64,000 bases of DNA, taken from Arthrobacter nitroguajacolicus_D. GTDB lineage: Bacteria; Actinomycetota; Actinomycetes; Actinomycetales; Micrococcaceae. A program made the position numbers and the translations under genes. The stretch lies in the NCBI RefSeq assembly GCF_031455195.1, contig NZ_JAVDSH010000007.1, positions 178,787 to 242,786 on the forward strand. The letters run 5' to 3'. This document shows positions 31,954-40,425 of this stretch, in pieces (positions within the stretch are counted from its first letter, which is position 1; the number at the start of each line of letters is the position of its first letter). The notes beneath the pieces were generated by a model. That model had not been told where the DNA came from. It made no database searches and saw only the letters and a list, made by a program, of their open reading frames with translations.

Positions 31954-31994
31954 CTGTCAGGGTTCCCTGACAGAAGTCTCTCAGGGGCCTCTGA
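31954..31994. promoter_or_regulatory. Operator-like palindromes before the HTH gene
   Basis: CTGTCAGGGTTCCCTGACAG (31954-31973) is a perfect 9-2-9 palindrome. A weaker copy TCAGGGGCCTCTGA (31981-31994) follows about 21 bases apart, that is two helical turns. On the minus strand TTGTCA at the outer edge could be the -35 box, so a bound protein would cover the promoter. Confidence 0.7.
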
Positions 31995-32054
31995 CAATAA
32001 CCAGAGCCACGGAAAAAGCAGAGCATGCCGGGGAAGGTTCGGGCCTGCCGGGGT

Positions 32055-32312
32055 TTAGTGTTTGGTGTCCTTGGCTGGTGACTCGTTCTTGGATCCCGAG
32101 TCGCTGTCGCTGAACTTTCCGTCCTTGTTCTGGATCCGCACTTCGCCGTGTCCCCGGCCGGTGTTCTCCACGATTTCCTTGGCCCGTTTCTCAGCGGCCT
32201 TCTTCGTGGGTTCATGGGCGGAGACGCGTTTGGCGTCTTCCTTCTTGACGTCCCAGCCGCCGCGATCGCTGTTGGGGACTACGTACCGGTCGTTGTCGTT
32301 GCCTTTGGCCAT
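32055..32312 (-). CDS. DUF2188 protein
   Basis: From the ATG at 32312 the 85-residue protein reads DRYVVPNSDRGGWDVKKEDA, then SAHEPTKKAAEKRAKEIVEN and GRGHGEVRIQNKDGKF, the complete strand-helix-strand pattern of DUF2188 (HVVP--GGW-VK---A-R-S-...-TQ-EA---A---...-GG-V-IH--DG). Its role is unknown. AAGGAG lies ten bases upstream. Confidence 0.85.
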   Translation of the reverse strand: MAKGNDNDRYVVPNSDRGGWDVKKEDAKRVSAHEPTKKAAEKRAKEIVENTGRGHGEVRIQNKDGKFSDSDSGSKNESPAKDTKH

Positions 32313-32450
32313 TTGGATCCGCTCCTTACCGACGTAAACTGATTTTGAGCCCAGCCTAACGGCCAATGGATGCACTGCCCCTTTATATGTGCCCGCTGAG
32401 TGGCAATCGTGACGGGAAAATTGAAAGATTTTTCTGGCGGTCGGGGTCCG

Positions 32451-33155
32451 TCACTCCGCGGGTTCAATCAGCTCGGGTCCGTTGTTCCGGACACTGTTGA
32501 CGCGGGTGCTGACAATCCGCGGGGTCAGGGTCGGTTCCGGCAAGGAATCCAGCAGGTGTTGGACGTCGGCTTTGTCGGTCAGGTCCGGGTCGAGCCATTC
32601 CGCAAAGCGGTCCTGCGGAATGATGACCGGAGAGCGATCGTGCACGTGTCCCAAAGCGTCCTGGGTCGTTGTGGTCAGGACTGTGCAAGTCAGCAGCCAC
32701 CGTTCAGGATCGTCCTCCGGGAGCTCAGGATCGGGCCAGAACTCATACAGGCCGGCAAAGCCCAGCAACGGTTCCTTCTCCGAGAACAAATAGTTCGGGA
32801 TCTTCTTCCCGTCCTCGGTCTTCTGCCATTCGTAGTAGCCCTCGGCCGGAACAATAGCTCTGCGCTTGACCGCGGCCGACCGGAAGGACGGCTTCTCCAG
32901 AATGCTCTCGCTGCGCGCGTTGATTAGCTTCGAGCCGATCTTGGCGTCCTTCGCCCACGACGGCACGAGCCCCCATTTGGCGATCAGGAGGCGCCGATCG
33001 AAGGTTCCGTCGTCCAGGCGCTCGGCCACTATCGCCACGTTCTGGGTCGGGGCGACGTTCCAGCTCGGCCCCGGAGGGCTGCCTTCAACTTCCTTGGCAT
33101 CAAAGTGGCTCAGAAGATCGCTTGTTGCCTTGGACATCACGTATCTGCCGCACAT
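32451..33155 (-). CDS. SRAP-domain protein (YedK/HMCES-like)
   Basis: The 234-residue protein begins MCGRYVMSK, where Cys2 is the residue that bonds to abasic sites in single-stranded DNA. WNVAPTQNVAIV, WGLVPSWAKD, INARSE, AIVPAEGYYEW and the catalytic His in HDRSPVII complete the SRAP fold. It shields abasic sites from cleavage and suits the repair island with ligase and UmuDC. The start was set at MCGRY because Cys2 must be exposed; the open frame reaches 33275. Confidence 0.93.
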   Translation of the reverse strand: MCGRYVMSKATSDLLSHFDAKEVEGSPPGPSWNVAPTQNVAIVAERLDDGTFDRRLLIAKWGLVPSWAKDAKIGSKLINARSESILEKPSFRSAAVKRRAIVPAEGYYEWQKTEDGKKIPNYLFSEKEPLLGFAGLYEFWPDPELPEDDPERWLLTCTVLTTTTQDALGHVHDRSPVIIPQDRFAEWLDPDLTDKADVQHLLDSLPEPTLTPRIVSTRVNSVRNNGPELIEPAE

Positions 33156-33277
33156 GAGCCCATTCTGCCCCACAGAACCGGTCAAAGACGGGGATTTTGG
33201 CACCGTCCCGTGCCGCCGCCACCACTGGCTCCTGGGCCGGCAGGCATACCGTAACGGCTTGCCTGCCGGGATCAACG

Positions 33278-34111
33278 CTAGCCAGCGGACTCAGTCCGTG
33301 CCAGTTCAGGGTTTCGGGCTAGTTCTACCAAGCCCTCGGCGTAGTCTTCGACCGCGATGCAGATCATCTTCAGACGATTGTCGAGCGACCCCCATGGTCG
33401 TGAGGGTTTGCCCGTAACGGGGTGCGGGGCGGCTTCGATGTCATGGACATCGATATCGAACTCGAACTGCAGATCAAGCATCCTCGGTGTCAGCTCGTCG
33501 TCTCCAAGCCTGGTGAAAGTGACCACGATGCCATCGTCGTTGAGCGGACCATCGTTAATCTTGAGGTCGCGAATGGTGTCTTTGTCGTAAGTTCCGTTGA
33601 CTTGCTCCGGCCTCATCGCGAGTTCGTGGGCGGCGCGGTGCCGGTCGATGCGCGCAAGATCGTGCAGGATGCGAAGGCAATTCCACCCGGGGTTCTCCGC
33701 CTGGAAGGGTTGAATTCGATGAAGGGCTTCGATGAGATGCGGAGACAGATGCTGTAGCCGTTTCTTGTTAGCGGTCCATTCCTTGGGTGAAAGCGCGATG
33801 GGCCACTGAAGTTGCGAAGCTCCTGGCGGTGGGTTCGTCCCGGAGTCGATGATCGCCACAGCGTATAGGCAGTTATCCAAGCCGGCGCGCAGGTTTTGAA
33901 GTGCCTCACCCAACAGGATGGAAAGTTGGTCGGGGATGGGTTCACGGCGTTCAATTCGAATTGCCCCGAGGCCTTGTGCATCGATGTCGACTCGGATCCG
34001 GGATGGCCGGCTTCCGAGGTACGCATCGAGGAGTTGGGCGAACTCTTTGATATTGGCCTGGGCACGACTGATTCTGGCCTGCGACAGTGACAGTTCACGC
34101 AGTGGCTTCAC
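33278..34111 (-). CDS. Hypothetical protein (277 aa)
   Basis: A helical and mixed protein beginning MKPLRELSLSQARISRAQAN, with LSILLGEALQNLRAGLDNCL, WNCLRILHDLARIDRHRAAH and acidic FEFDIDVHDIEAAPHPVTG. The pattern GE-LQNLRA-LDN...-L--L--IDRHRA-H is that of a family of uncharacterised proteins seen in many soil bacteria (recollection). Function unknown. It precedes an area rich in putative defence and immunity genes. Confidence 0.65.
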   Translation of the reverse strand: MKPLRELSLSQARISRAQANIKEFAQLLDAYLGSRPSRIRVDIDAQGLGAIRIERREPIPDQLSILLGEALQNLRAGLDNCLYAVAIIDSGTNPPPGASQLQWPIALSPKEWTANKKRLQHLSPHLIEALHRIQPFQAENPGWNCLRILHDLARIDRHRAAHELAMRPEQVNGTYDKDTIRDLKINDGPLNDDGIVVTFTRLGDDELTPRMLDLQFEFDIDVHDIEAAPHPVTGKPSRPWGSLDNRLKMICIAVEDYAEGLVELARNPELARTESAG

Positions 34112-34118
34112 GATGTAG

Positions 34119-34475
34119 ATGCTCCCGGTTGGAATTCGAAGTTGGCCCGGTCCCAGGTCCCGGCATGAGACACAACGTTACCGTGCAGGCGAAACGCGCA
34201 TCCGTCCCACTTGGAACTGGGACACTGCGGTCGTCGAAGGCGGTCCAGTCACGATGCTCGGTCTTCGACCGACTCCGGACCTCGCGCCTTCTGCCTTCCC
34301 CGGCGGCCCCATGCCGGTTTCGGTTGAGGTGATCGATGCTTCGGGAGAGCCCGTAGGCGAGCTGCTCGTCTGGGTGGACGCAGGCCATCTGAGTGCACTG
34401 GAATTTGCATGGTGGACGGACCAACCGCCGGGTCGGCTTCCTCATCCGAGCCAGCTGAAGGTTAGCCAGAAATGA
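34119..34475 (+). CDS. Hypothetical protein or gene remnant (118 aa)
   Basis: Only the second half looks genuine: MPVSVEVIDASGEPVGELLV and HLSALEFAWWTDQPPGRLP, the end of a small-protein family often seen near toxin-immunity loci (recollection). The first 40 residues are Arg/Pro-rich and antisense-like, so the gene may have lost its start. Confidence 0.45.
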   Translation: MLPVGIRSWPGPRSRHETQRYRAGETRIRPTWNWDTAVVEGGPVTMLGLRPTPDLAPSAFPGGPMPVSVEVIDASGEPVGELLVWVDAGHLSALEFAWWTDQPPGRLPHPSQLKVSQK

Positions 34476-34575
34476 GTGTCCGTGAACCTCCGAAGGTCCA
34501 TTCTCTAGCAAGCATCCTCGGAGGACGCACTAGAATAAACCTCGCCAGGGATACCGCGAGAGGCCGGCTTCCTGA

Positions 34576-35352
34576 TCACTTTGCGTATATTTGGCCTTTG
34601 GCTTCATTCACGGCCCGCACGCGCTCTTTAAGTTCCGGGGCCACTATCAGTTCATTGAATGCAGCTTCAAAAAACTCCAAACCGTCGACAACGGCACGGA
34701 CACTGAGCGGTTCCCCTTCGTGAGATCCTGAGTTCCCGATCCACTTGATGGCGAGAAGCTGTTCCCCCACTTCATGGTTCCCTGTTTCTGTCTTCCAGAG
34801 CTCAATACGCTTGTGAAGATTAATGCGTCTGGTGTTCTCGTCGTATGCAGGTATCCCCCAGTTGGTGAGGAACAGCTCTATCGAGGCGCGAAGCACTGTC
34901 GCGGCAGAGCTAGGATCAACGAAGATGATTGGGGCGGCCCGGTCGATGGCATTGCGCACACTCCATGGCACCGCTTCTGGCAGCGAGAGTAGAGGCAGCG
35001 GTGGGTTGAAATAGTCAACTTTGTAGAACTCTGCATAGGGGATTCCTTGATACTCGCTTCCTGAGCTCGAAGTGGCGTAGTCGACTCGGAACTTCCCAAC
35101 TCCGATTACCGTCTGCTTGCATTCTCGGTTATCGCAATGCCCGATCACGTGCATCGTCCCGGTGATCCATTCGGGCTCCCACCCCTCGCAATCCATGTCT
35201 TTCATGGATTGCTCGTTCCGGGCCGTTTCAGGCTTTTCCCATGAAACATATCCTTCTCCGCAAGTTCGGCAATGCGGGCGCGGCCAAGGCCTGCCCTGCT
35301 CAATCTCTTCATCGAATCTTTGAACGACCCGGAGGTGGGTGTTGACCATCAT
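34576..35352 (-). CDS. DUF4145-like protein
   Basis: The 258-residue protein starts with a cysteine pair HCRTCGEGY, a second pair CDNRECKQ (zinc-ribbon-like) and beta strands, then a helical half with SVRNAIDRAAPIIFVDPSSA, VLRASIELFLTNWGI, HKRIELWK and LAIKWIGNSGSHEGE. The AIDRA...ALR---E-L-...LH-RI...-IK-IGN-G-H pattern is DUF4145, which often lies in or beside restriction and other defence genes. It is a candidate defence component; no nuclease is adjacent. Confidence 0.75.
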   Translation of the reverse strand: MMVNTHLRVVQRFDEEIEQGRPWPRPHCRTCGEGYVSWEKPETARNEQSMKDMDCEGWEPEWITGTMHVIGHCDNRECKQTVIGVGKFRVDYATSSSGSEYQGIPYAEFYKVDYFNPPLPLLSLPEAVPWSVRNAIDRAAPIIFVDPSSAATVLRASIELFLTNWGIPAYDENTRRINLHKRIELWKTETGNHEVGEQLLAIKWIGNSGSHEGEPLSVRAVVDGLEFFEAAFNELIVAPELKERVRAVNEAKGQIYAK

Positions 35353-35564
35353 CTCTTCCCTGTTAACGGTTACACGGTCAGTAACCCCGTCGAAGACAGC
35401 ATATTTCGTGGAAGAGAAGTTCTAGCCAAGGCATGGAAAGACGAGGATTGCGCTCATGGGAGCGCTAGGCGTGCGTCCGTAAGCCGATCCCTTAGCGGGC
35501 GCCGTCCCCTGATTTTTTGCACCGGCCGCCATGCCGGCGGGAATTTTGACGGAACGAGCCCTAT

Positions 35565-36005
35565 TCAAGGCCGGGAGTAGAGGACTCTCCCCGTCGAGGC
35601 GTCTCGGATTTGGGTGACCTTGTCGGTAAAGAAGAAATCGATCGGCTGGCCGGCCACGAACGGGCTTGCGTTAGTTGTTATATGCGCGAATTCATCGCCA
35701 AGGTCGTATCCCCAAGCGATGTTGAACACCGTGAAAGTGTCCCCGTCCTGTACGTCCACCAAGGTTCCGATGCCATCACGAGCATTCAAAAGATCGACTA
35801 AATCCGTGTCTCGGGGCTCAGGGTGTGACACTTCCATGAAAGCCAGACTATCGGCGGCACGCCCCGAGCTGTCTAGGCACATACCGAATAGCCGACCATG
35901 TCCGATAAAGGATCCCTTAGCGGACCCTCGAAACCCCCTGGCTGGCAGGACGAAGTCATCTAAGGAACCACTTCTAGTCTGAGAGGTCCTCTCCTTCGGC
36001 CTCAT
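35565..36005 (-). CDS. Hypothetical protein (146 aa)
   Basis: FVLPARGFRGSAKGSFIGHG, then VSHPEPRDTDLVDLLNARDG, IGTLVDVQDGDTFTVFNIAW and DEFAHITTNASPFV. Probably beta-rich. Its start overlaps the end of the 35974 gene; the exact start (36005 or 36017) is unclear. Its place beside a barstar-like gene suggests an immunity-protein cluster, but nothing specific is seen. Confidence 0.55.
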   Translation of the reverse strand: MRPKERTSQTRSGSLDDFVLPARGFRGSAKGSFIGHGRLFGMCLDSSGRAADSLAFMEVSHPEPRDTDLVDLLNARDGIGTLVDVQDGDTFTVFNIAWGYDLGDEFAHITTNASPFVAGQPIDFFFTDKVTQIRDASTGRVLYSRP

Positions 36006-36354
36006 GCTGGTGCCCAAGGGCCTTACCTAGCGGCGTTAGCCGCAACCAAAAGCCCTCACCCATTGGTCGCCATTCCAGAGCGTCAAGTGCCAGCTCTGAC
36101 CGAATCACCCATATTTCTGACGGCAGCGCCCAATCCTCAAAACCCGTCTCCCCAAGCTCTCCAGGCACCATGAGCCCCTCCGAATAAACGGAGTGAAGGA
36201 CGTCCAGAACTACCTGTTTCGTAAGGGAGTTAATTGCGCCTCTTGTGCCCCACCACACGCCGCCATGCAATGAAACCCAGTCGGCCAGGCCCGACACGAG
36301 CAACTTACGAATGACTTCGTCTTTGCTCACCACGGCACGCCTTCCGCTAGTCAC
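35974..36354 (-). CDS. Hypothetical protein (126 aa)
   Basis: Begins near VVSKDEVIRKLLVSGLADWV and continues with QVVLDVLHSVYSEGLMVPGE, FEDWALPSEIWVIRSELALD and RLTPLGKALGHQHE, a layout like a winged-helix or an immunity protein of contact-dependent toxins. The GTG at the VVSK position may be the true start. Overlaps the next gene by about 30 bases. Confidence 0.55.
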   Translation of the reverse strand: MTSGRRAVVSKDEVIRKLLVSGLADWVSLHGGVWWGTRGAINSLTKQVVLDVLHSVYSEGLMVPGELGETGFEDWALPSEIWVIRSELALDALEWRPMGEGFWLRLTPLGKALGHQHEAEGEDLSD

Positions 36355-36578
36355 GTCCGACCTGATTCGATTGCCGGGAAGATATCAATCGATAGTTCGC
36401 TGGTCCTGACTTAGGACTTTCATAGGGGCCTTGAGCCATCAGATACGAATTGTGTAGCTCAACGTCCATAAACGCAGCTTAGTCGCAGCATGGCGGAGGT
36501 GGCGTGACGCCCGGTGGAGGATCCTGCAACGGGACAGCGGAGCTAAACCCACGGTGTTTCTGTTGGGTATCTTGCGGT

Positions 36579-37106
36579 TCAAGCGATTCGCCGGCGAACA
36601 TCCTTGAGAGACCTGACGCCTTCGTGACGAAGGATCCTAACCGTCATGAAGACAATAAGAGCATGCACAAGGACCAAGCTAAGCGTGGCGCCATATTCGC
36701 TGAGGAACACCGCCATCATCGCGATGGACATCAAAGAGTAAACAATGGCAGCAACCAGCGGTCCTGGGCTCATCGTCCTTAGCCCGCGTAGATTCCAGAT
36801 TCCAATGAAGAGGCCCGCAATAGACAACATACTGAATCCCACGATCACAGCGACAAAGCTGGCGATCCATCCGGCAGGTATCTGTGTTCCCCTGGCCTGA
36901 TAGTCCAGGAGTTGCCCATTGATCTGAAGCGTATTCACGACAGCTATCCACGCCGTGAACAGTCCTAACATCAAATCGATGAAGCCCAGGCAGTAACGCC
37001 GAAACCTCGTCGCTCCATCAGGGACAGCGTGCAGTTCCGATGTTAGAAAATCGGGCAGCGCTCCGGCATCTGATTCGTTGGTCTGCGGCTGCAGTTCGTT
37101 GCCCAA
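36579..37106 (-). CDS. Four-span membrane protein
   Basis: The part from a TTG at 37106 (GAGAGGGAG five bases upstream) has about 175 residues: polar start, then four hydrophobic spans (LGFIDLMLGLFTAWIAVV, WIASFVAVIVGFSMLSIAGL, PLVAAIVYSLMSIAMMAVFL, LSLVLVHALIVFMTVRIL) and a basic tail. The frame extends upstream to 37346 but that part is Gly/Arg/Ser-rich without membrane or family features. No family recognised. 37107-37495 holds nothing I can support. Confidence 0.55.
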   Translation of the reverse strand: MGNELQPQTNESDAGALPDFLTSELHAVPDGATRFRRYCLGFIDLMLGLFTAWIAVVNTLQINGQLLDYQARGTQIPAGWIASFVAVIVGFSMLSIAGLFIGIWNLRGLRTMSPGPLVAAIVYSLMSIAMMAVFLSEYGATLSLVLVHALIVFMTVRILRHEGVRSLKDVRRRIA

Positions 37107-37495
37107 TCGCGCTCCCTCTCGTACGCCGGAAGCGTCCGCTTTCCATCCGGAAGTGTATCCCGCCCAGCTACACTGCGCTCCTCGGGAAACTGGCGTACTA
37201 CAACCGCGCCCGTAAGCCGGTCCCTCACCGGCCGTCGCTACCTTGCGCCAAACGCCCCCGCGGTTCAGGACTACTGGATTCCCGTATGACCCGCCCGAAA
37301 AAATGTCCGGTGAAGGTGCGGCGGATTCGCGTGGTCGACGCAACACTGACTTCTAATTGGGGCAGCTTGCCGTCCCTCATTGACATTAGCGACGTATGAA
37401 GAAACTGTGTAACGACGCTCTTGGTGGAGTGCACCAGCTAGAAGCGTCGTTTCGAACCCAGAGCTCCCGAAGGGGTCGGTTGCTGAGCTTCTGAA

Positions 37496-38014
37496 TCACT
37501 CCCTGTGATTCCATGTGACTGAGGTGCCCCCGACCGGAGGGACTTCGATCTGACGATCGTCGCTGTGCACGAGACACATCATTCGGTTGCCGAATAGGGC
37601 CGCGTAGGCGGCCTGCTTGGCAAAGATGTCCAAGAGAAGATGGGCTGTTCTTGTATCTCTCTTGGCGAATTTGTCGTAGCCATCAACCACGATCACTAAA
37701 CCTGTATCTGCGTCTGTCCAGCCGTAGGACTGTGTTGCTACGTCATTTAGGCAGTCGTTAAGGGCATGGAGGTTACGCCCGTAATACTCGGGAAAGTCCA
37801 GTGCTTCAGCCATGTCCCGATGCATGTCACGGCTAGATTGCCACAAGGCGGCGTCGAGGTAGATCACCTTGTAACTGCGCTGACCTAGCCATGAGATTGC
37901 CTCGTCTAGTATCGTCCGCTGGCCAAACAGACTGATGAACCCATTCTGAATGAGAAGAAAGTCGAGGGGATGATTCAGCTCGTCAGCCTGGTCCCATGTC
38001 GCCATAGGCATCAC
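37496..38014 (-). CDS. Barstar-like RNase inhibitor / immunity protein
   Basis: The 172-residue protein has the barstar core KVIYLDAALWQSSRDMHRDM-AEALDFPEYYGRNLHALNDC (given in two parts), where DFPEYYGRNLHALND is the hallmark loop and helix that plug the barnase active site. About 70 residues follow with a GLVIVVDGYDKFAKRDTRTA strand-helix pair. No barnase-type toxin is next to it. It ends beside an IS30-type transposase whose stop is two bases from the start, so its upstream region was probably changed by the insertion. Confidence 0.75.
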   Translation of the reverse strand: MMPMATWDQADELNHPLDFLLIQNGFISLFGQRTILDEAISWLGQRSYKVIYLDAALWQSSRDMHRDMAEALDFPEYYGRNLHALNDCLNDVATQSYGWTDADTGLVIVVDGYDKFAKRDTRTAHLLLDIFAKQAAYAALFGNRMMCLVHSDDRQIEVPPVGGTSVTWNHRE

Positions 38015-38015
38015 T

Positions 38016-39749
38016 CTAGTCCGGGCTGATCCGGTACTCGGCCCGGAGGGCCGTTGCTGGGTTCAAGTAGTTCAGACTCTTCCGCGGCCTGGTGTTGAGC
38101 TCGTCGCAGACTTTCTTGACGTGCTCGTCTGTGTGCACCGAGAGATCCGTGCCTTTCGGAAAGTATTGGCGGGCCAAGCCGTTGAAGTTTTCGTTGGCTC
38201 CGCGCTGCCAAGGGCTGGATCTTTCGGCGAAGTAGATCCGCAGTCCAGTAGCAGCCGACAATTCCTGGTGACGGGCCATTTCCACGCCCTGATCCCAAGT
38301 CAATGTCCGCTTCAGGTGAGAGGGCATTGTTGAGAAGGCCGCGATGATCGCTTGGTTGGTCTGCACAGCGGTGTGTCCGTTTGGGAGGTTGATGATGATT
38401 CCGTAATGGGTCTTGCGTTCTCGTAGGGTAACCATCGCCGAGGCTGAGCCGACGCCCACGATGAGATCACCCTCCCAGTGGCCGGCCTCCGCTTTGGTCT
38501 CGACCTCGGCTGGTCGTTCGCTGATCATGGTCATGTTCTGCACGACGGATCCGTGCCCGGGTCCGGTTCTCCACCGGTGTTTGCGGATCTTCCGCCCCGT
38601 GCGCAGCCGTGGCTTGCCGTCCGTTCTTAGTCCGCCATGGTCGCCGAACAATAGTGCTTGATAGATGGTCTCCGGGCAGAGCCGCAGGGCTGGTTCGCCG
38701 GGAAATTCCAGGGGTAACCACCCGCAGATCTGTTCCGGGGACCAGTGACTGGTTAGCTTTGCTTGGACCAGTACGTGCAGGCGTGTATTAGCTTGCAACT
38801 TCCGCTTCCGTGGTCGACGCCGCTGGTTGCGCGCATTGTGATCGGCTACATGGGGTAAGTATCGCCCATGGTGATCACGGTGCCGGTCGAACTCGCGTTT
38901 GATGGTCGACGCGTGCCTGCCTAACTCCCTGCCGATTTGCCGTAGAGAGCATCCCATGCGGAGCAGGTCTGCCATGTGAAGCCTTTCGCGCCGACACAAA
39001 TATCTGCCCGACGGAGGTTTGAGGCTGGCTCGTGGTTGTTCTGCCCTGCGGTTCCGAAGCCTTGTTCCGATAACCCTGCTCACGCCCAACATCCTGCAGG
39101 CGGCAGCATTGGATGCACCGGAGCCCACCAATTCCCAATATCGTGTCTCCCGTAAAGCGCGCCGCTTTTGCGCTGGTAACAAGGGAACTGTTAAGCGCTC
39201 TGCAACGATCCGCGCAGTGCGGATCGCGTCCCACTCGGCCTTCTGCAGGCGTGCTTTCTCGGCTTCCAGCTCCTTCCGACGCTGGGCCTCCCACCTGACG
39301 GAGGTCCCCGGTGAGAGCCATAAAGCATTTACAACCTCCGCCAAGGGAAGCCGGCTTCGCAAAACAACGAAACGACGATAGACCCACCGGTAACCGGTCG
39401 AATGCTTCACGCCTGCTGATGCGGCAGCAGCCCCTACACTCACGCCAGCCGAATATGAGGCCCAGAACGCTTCCTCAACTGCTGCGTCGACTTGAAAGTG
39501 ATGGCGCCCAGCACCTCTCAGGAAGCGTTCATTCCATTTCTCGGCATTGCGTGAGGTGAACCCAAGTTCGATCTGGGCTGCTGCGTGGTCGAAGCCTTTG
39601 CTACGGAATCGGAGGTACTCATCACGCAACCACCGATAACCGGTCTCCTTACCTATCCCGGCCACCCGTACTGACTCTCTGAAACTCCTGCCTTCCTTGA
39701 TAGGAGCAAGAAACCTAACACCGGTAGGCGAATCGAACAGTTGATACAT
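38016..39749 (-). CDS. IS30-family transposase
   Basis: A 577-residue protein. Two helix-turn-helix units stand in the first 330 residues (RESVRVAGIGKETGYRWLRD, and LLRMGCSLRQIGRELGRHAS with TIKREF). The DDE catalytic part has HWEGDLIVG, TWDQGVEMARHQ and RGANENFNGLARQYFPKGTD, all typical of IS30. It is longer than the usual 320-460 residues because of the extra N-terminal HTH region. I could not find clear terminal inverted repeats or a target duplication, so no element borders are given. Confidence 0.9.
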   Translation of the reverse strand: MYQLFDSPTGVRFLAPIKEGRSFRESVRVAGIGKETGYRWLRDEYLRFRSKGFDHAAAQIELGFTSRNAEKWNERFLRGAGRHHFQVDAAVEEAFWASYSAGVSVGAAAASAGVKHSTGYRWVYRRFVVLRSRLPLAEVVNALWLSPGTSVRWEAQRRKELEAEKARLQKAEWDAIRTARIVAERLTVPLLPAQKRRALRETRYWELVGSGASNAAACRMLGVSRVIGTRLRNRRAEQPRASLKPPSGRYLCRRERLHMADLLRMGCSLRQIGRELGRHASTIKREFDRHRDHHGRYLPHVADHNARNQRRRPRKRKLQANTRLHVLVQAKLTSHWSPEQICGWLPLEFPGEPALRLCPETIYQALLFGDHGGLRTDGKPRLRTGRKIRKHRWRTGPGHGSVVQNMTMISERPAEVETKAEAGHWEGDLIVGVGSASAMVTLRERKTHYGIIINLPNGHTAVQTNQAIIAAFSTMPSHLKRTLTWDQGVEMARHQELSAATGLRIYFAERSSPWQRGANENFNGLARQYFPKGTDLSVHTDEHVKKVCDELNTRPRKSLNYLNPATALRAEYRISPD

Positions 39750-40042
39750 CGAAGGAACTCCCTGGATTGGGTGTTGCTTTGATCAACAGAATCCGAGGTG
39801 CCCTAAACGCTACACAGCTTCCTGTCCCACATCCTTAGAAGTGGGACACCTCCACTGGGAGACTCCCCTGCACAACCAAATCCGCGAGATCCCGCGAAAC
39901 GTAACCGTCCCGTATGTAGTCCCAAAAGTCGTGCAACAAATCTCCGTTACGGAGACAACTTTCGGTACGGTGCAGTGGGCGAGGTGCCTATGACGAACCA
40001 GGTCATCGACCGGGCCGCGTTTTCTGCTGGCATAATTCAAGA

Positions 40043-40324
40043 ATGGTGATTGAGAGTTCCGGGGACTGGGTCCTCGAGCCAGTAGGACGGCCAGGGGAGC
40101 ACTTCTGGCTACTTACCAACGAAACAGGCGAAGACGCTAGGCATGTCCATGCGGGCATAGACAATCGCGATGCTCTTCATGTGGAGGCGCGAATGGAAGA
40201 CCTGGATGACCTGTCATTCAGCTGGAAGAACTCCCCCGGCGAACGAGTGCGGGTGGGCTGGGCATCCAGTAAGGCTCCTCGACTCCTCACGTACGTGCCG
40301 TTCCCGGAGTCACGCCAAGCCTAG
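40043..40324 (+). CDS. Hypothetical protein (93 aa)
   Basis: A short beta-rich protein with VLEPVGRPGEHFWLLTNETG, DNRDALHVEARMEDLDDLS and a polar end. A CATAAT hexamer lies seven bases before the ATG, so the transcript may be leaderless. No family recognised. Just before it, 39781-40042 holds only a GTCCCAC-N10-GTGGGAC hairpin. Confidence 0.5.
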   Translation: MVIESSGDWVLEPVGRPGEHFWLLTNETGEDARHVHAGIDNRDALHVEARMEDLDDLSFSWKNSPGERVRVGWASSKAPRLLTYVPFPESRQA

Positions 40325-40425
40325 GACGCGGCGCTGCAGCCAGCGTTGCCGAGGGAGGTTGTTCGCGCTGTTTCGGTACGAGCTGCACCACTAATAGAGT
40401 CTGATCTGAAGTGGTCAGAATTTGC

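Noticed and set aside
38000..39830. Exact borders of the IS30 element
   Set aside because: No matching terminal inverted repeats or direct repeats could be found by eye on both sides.
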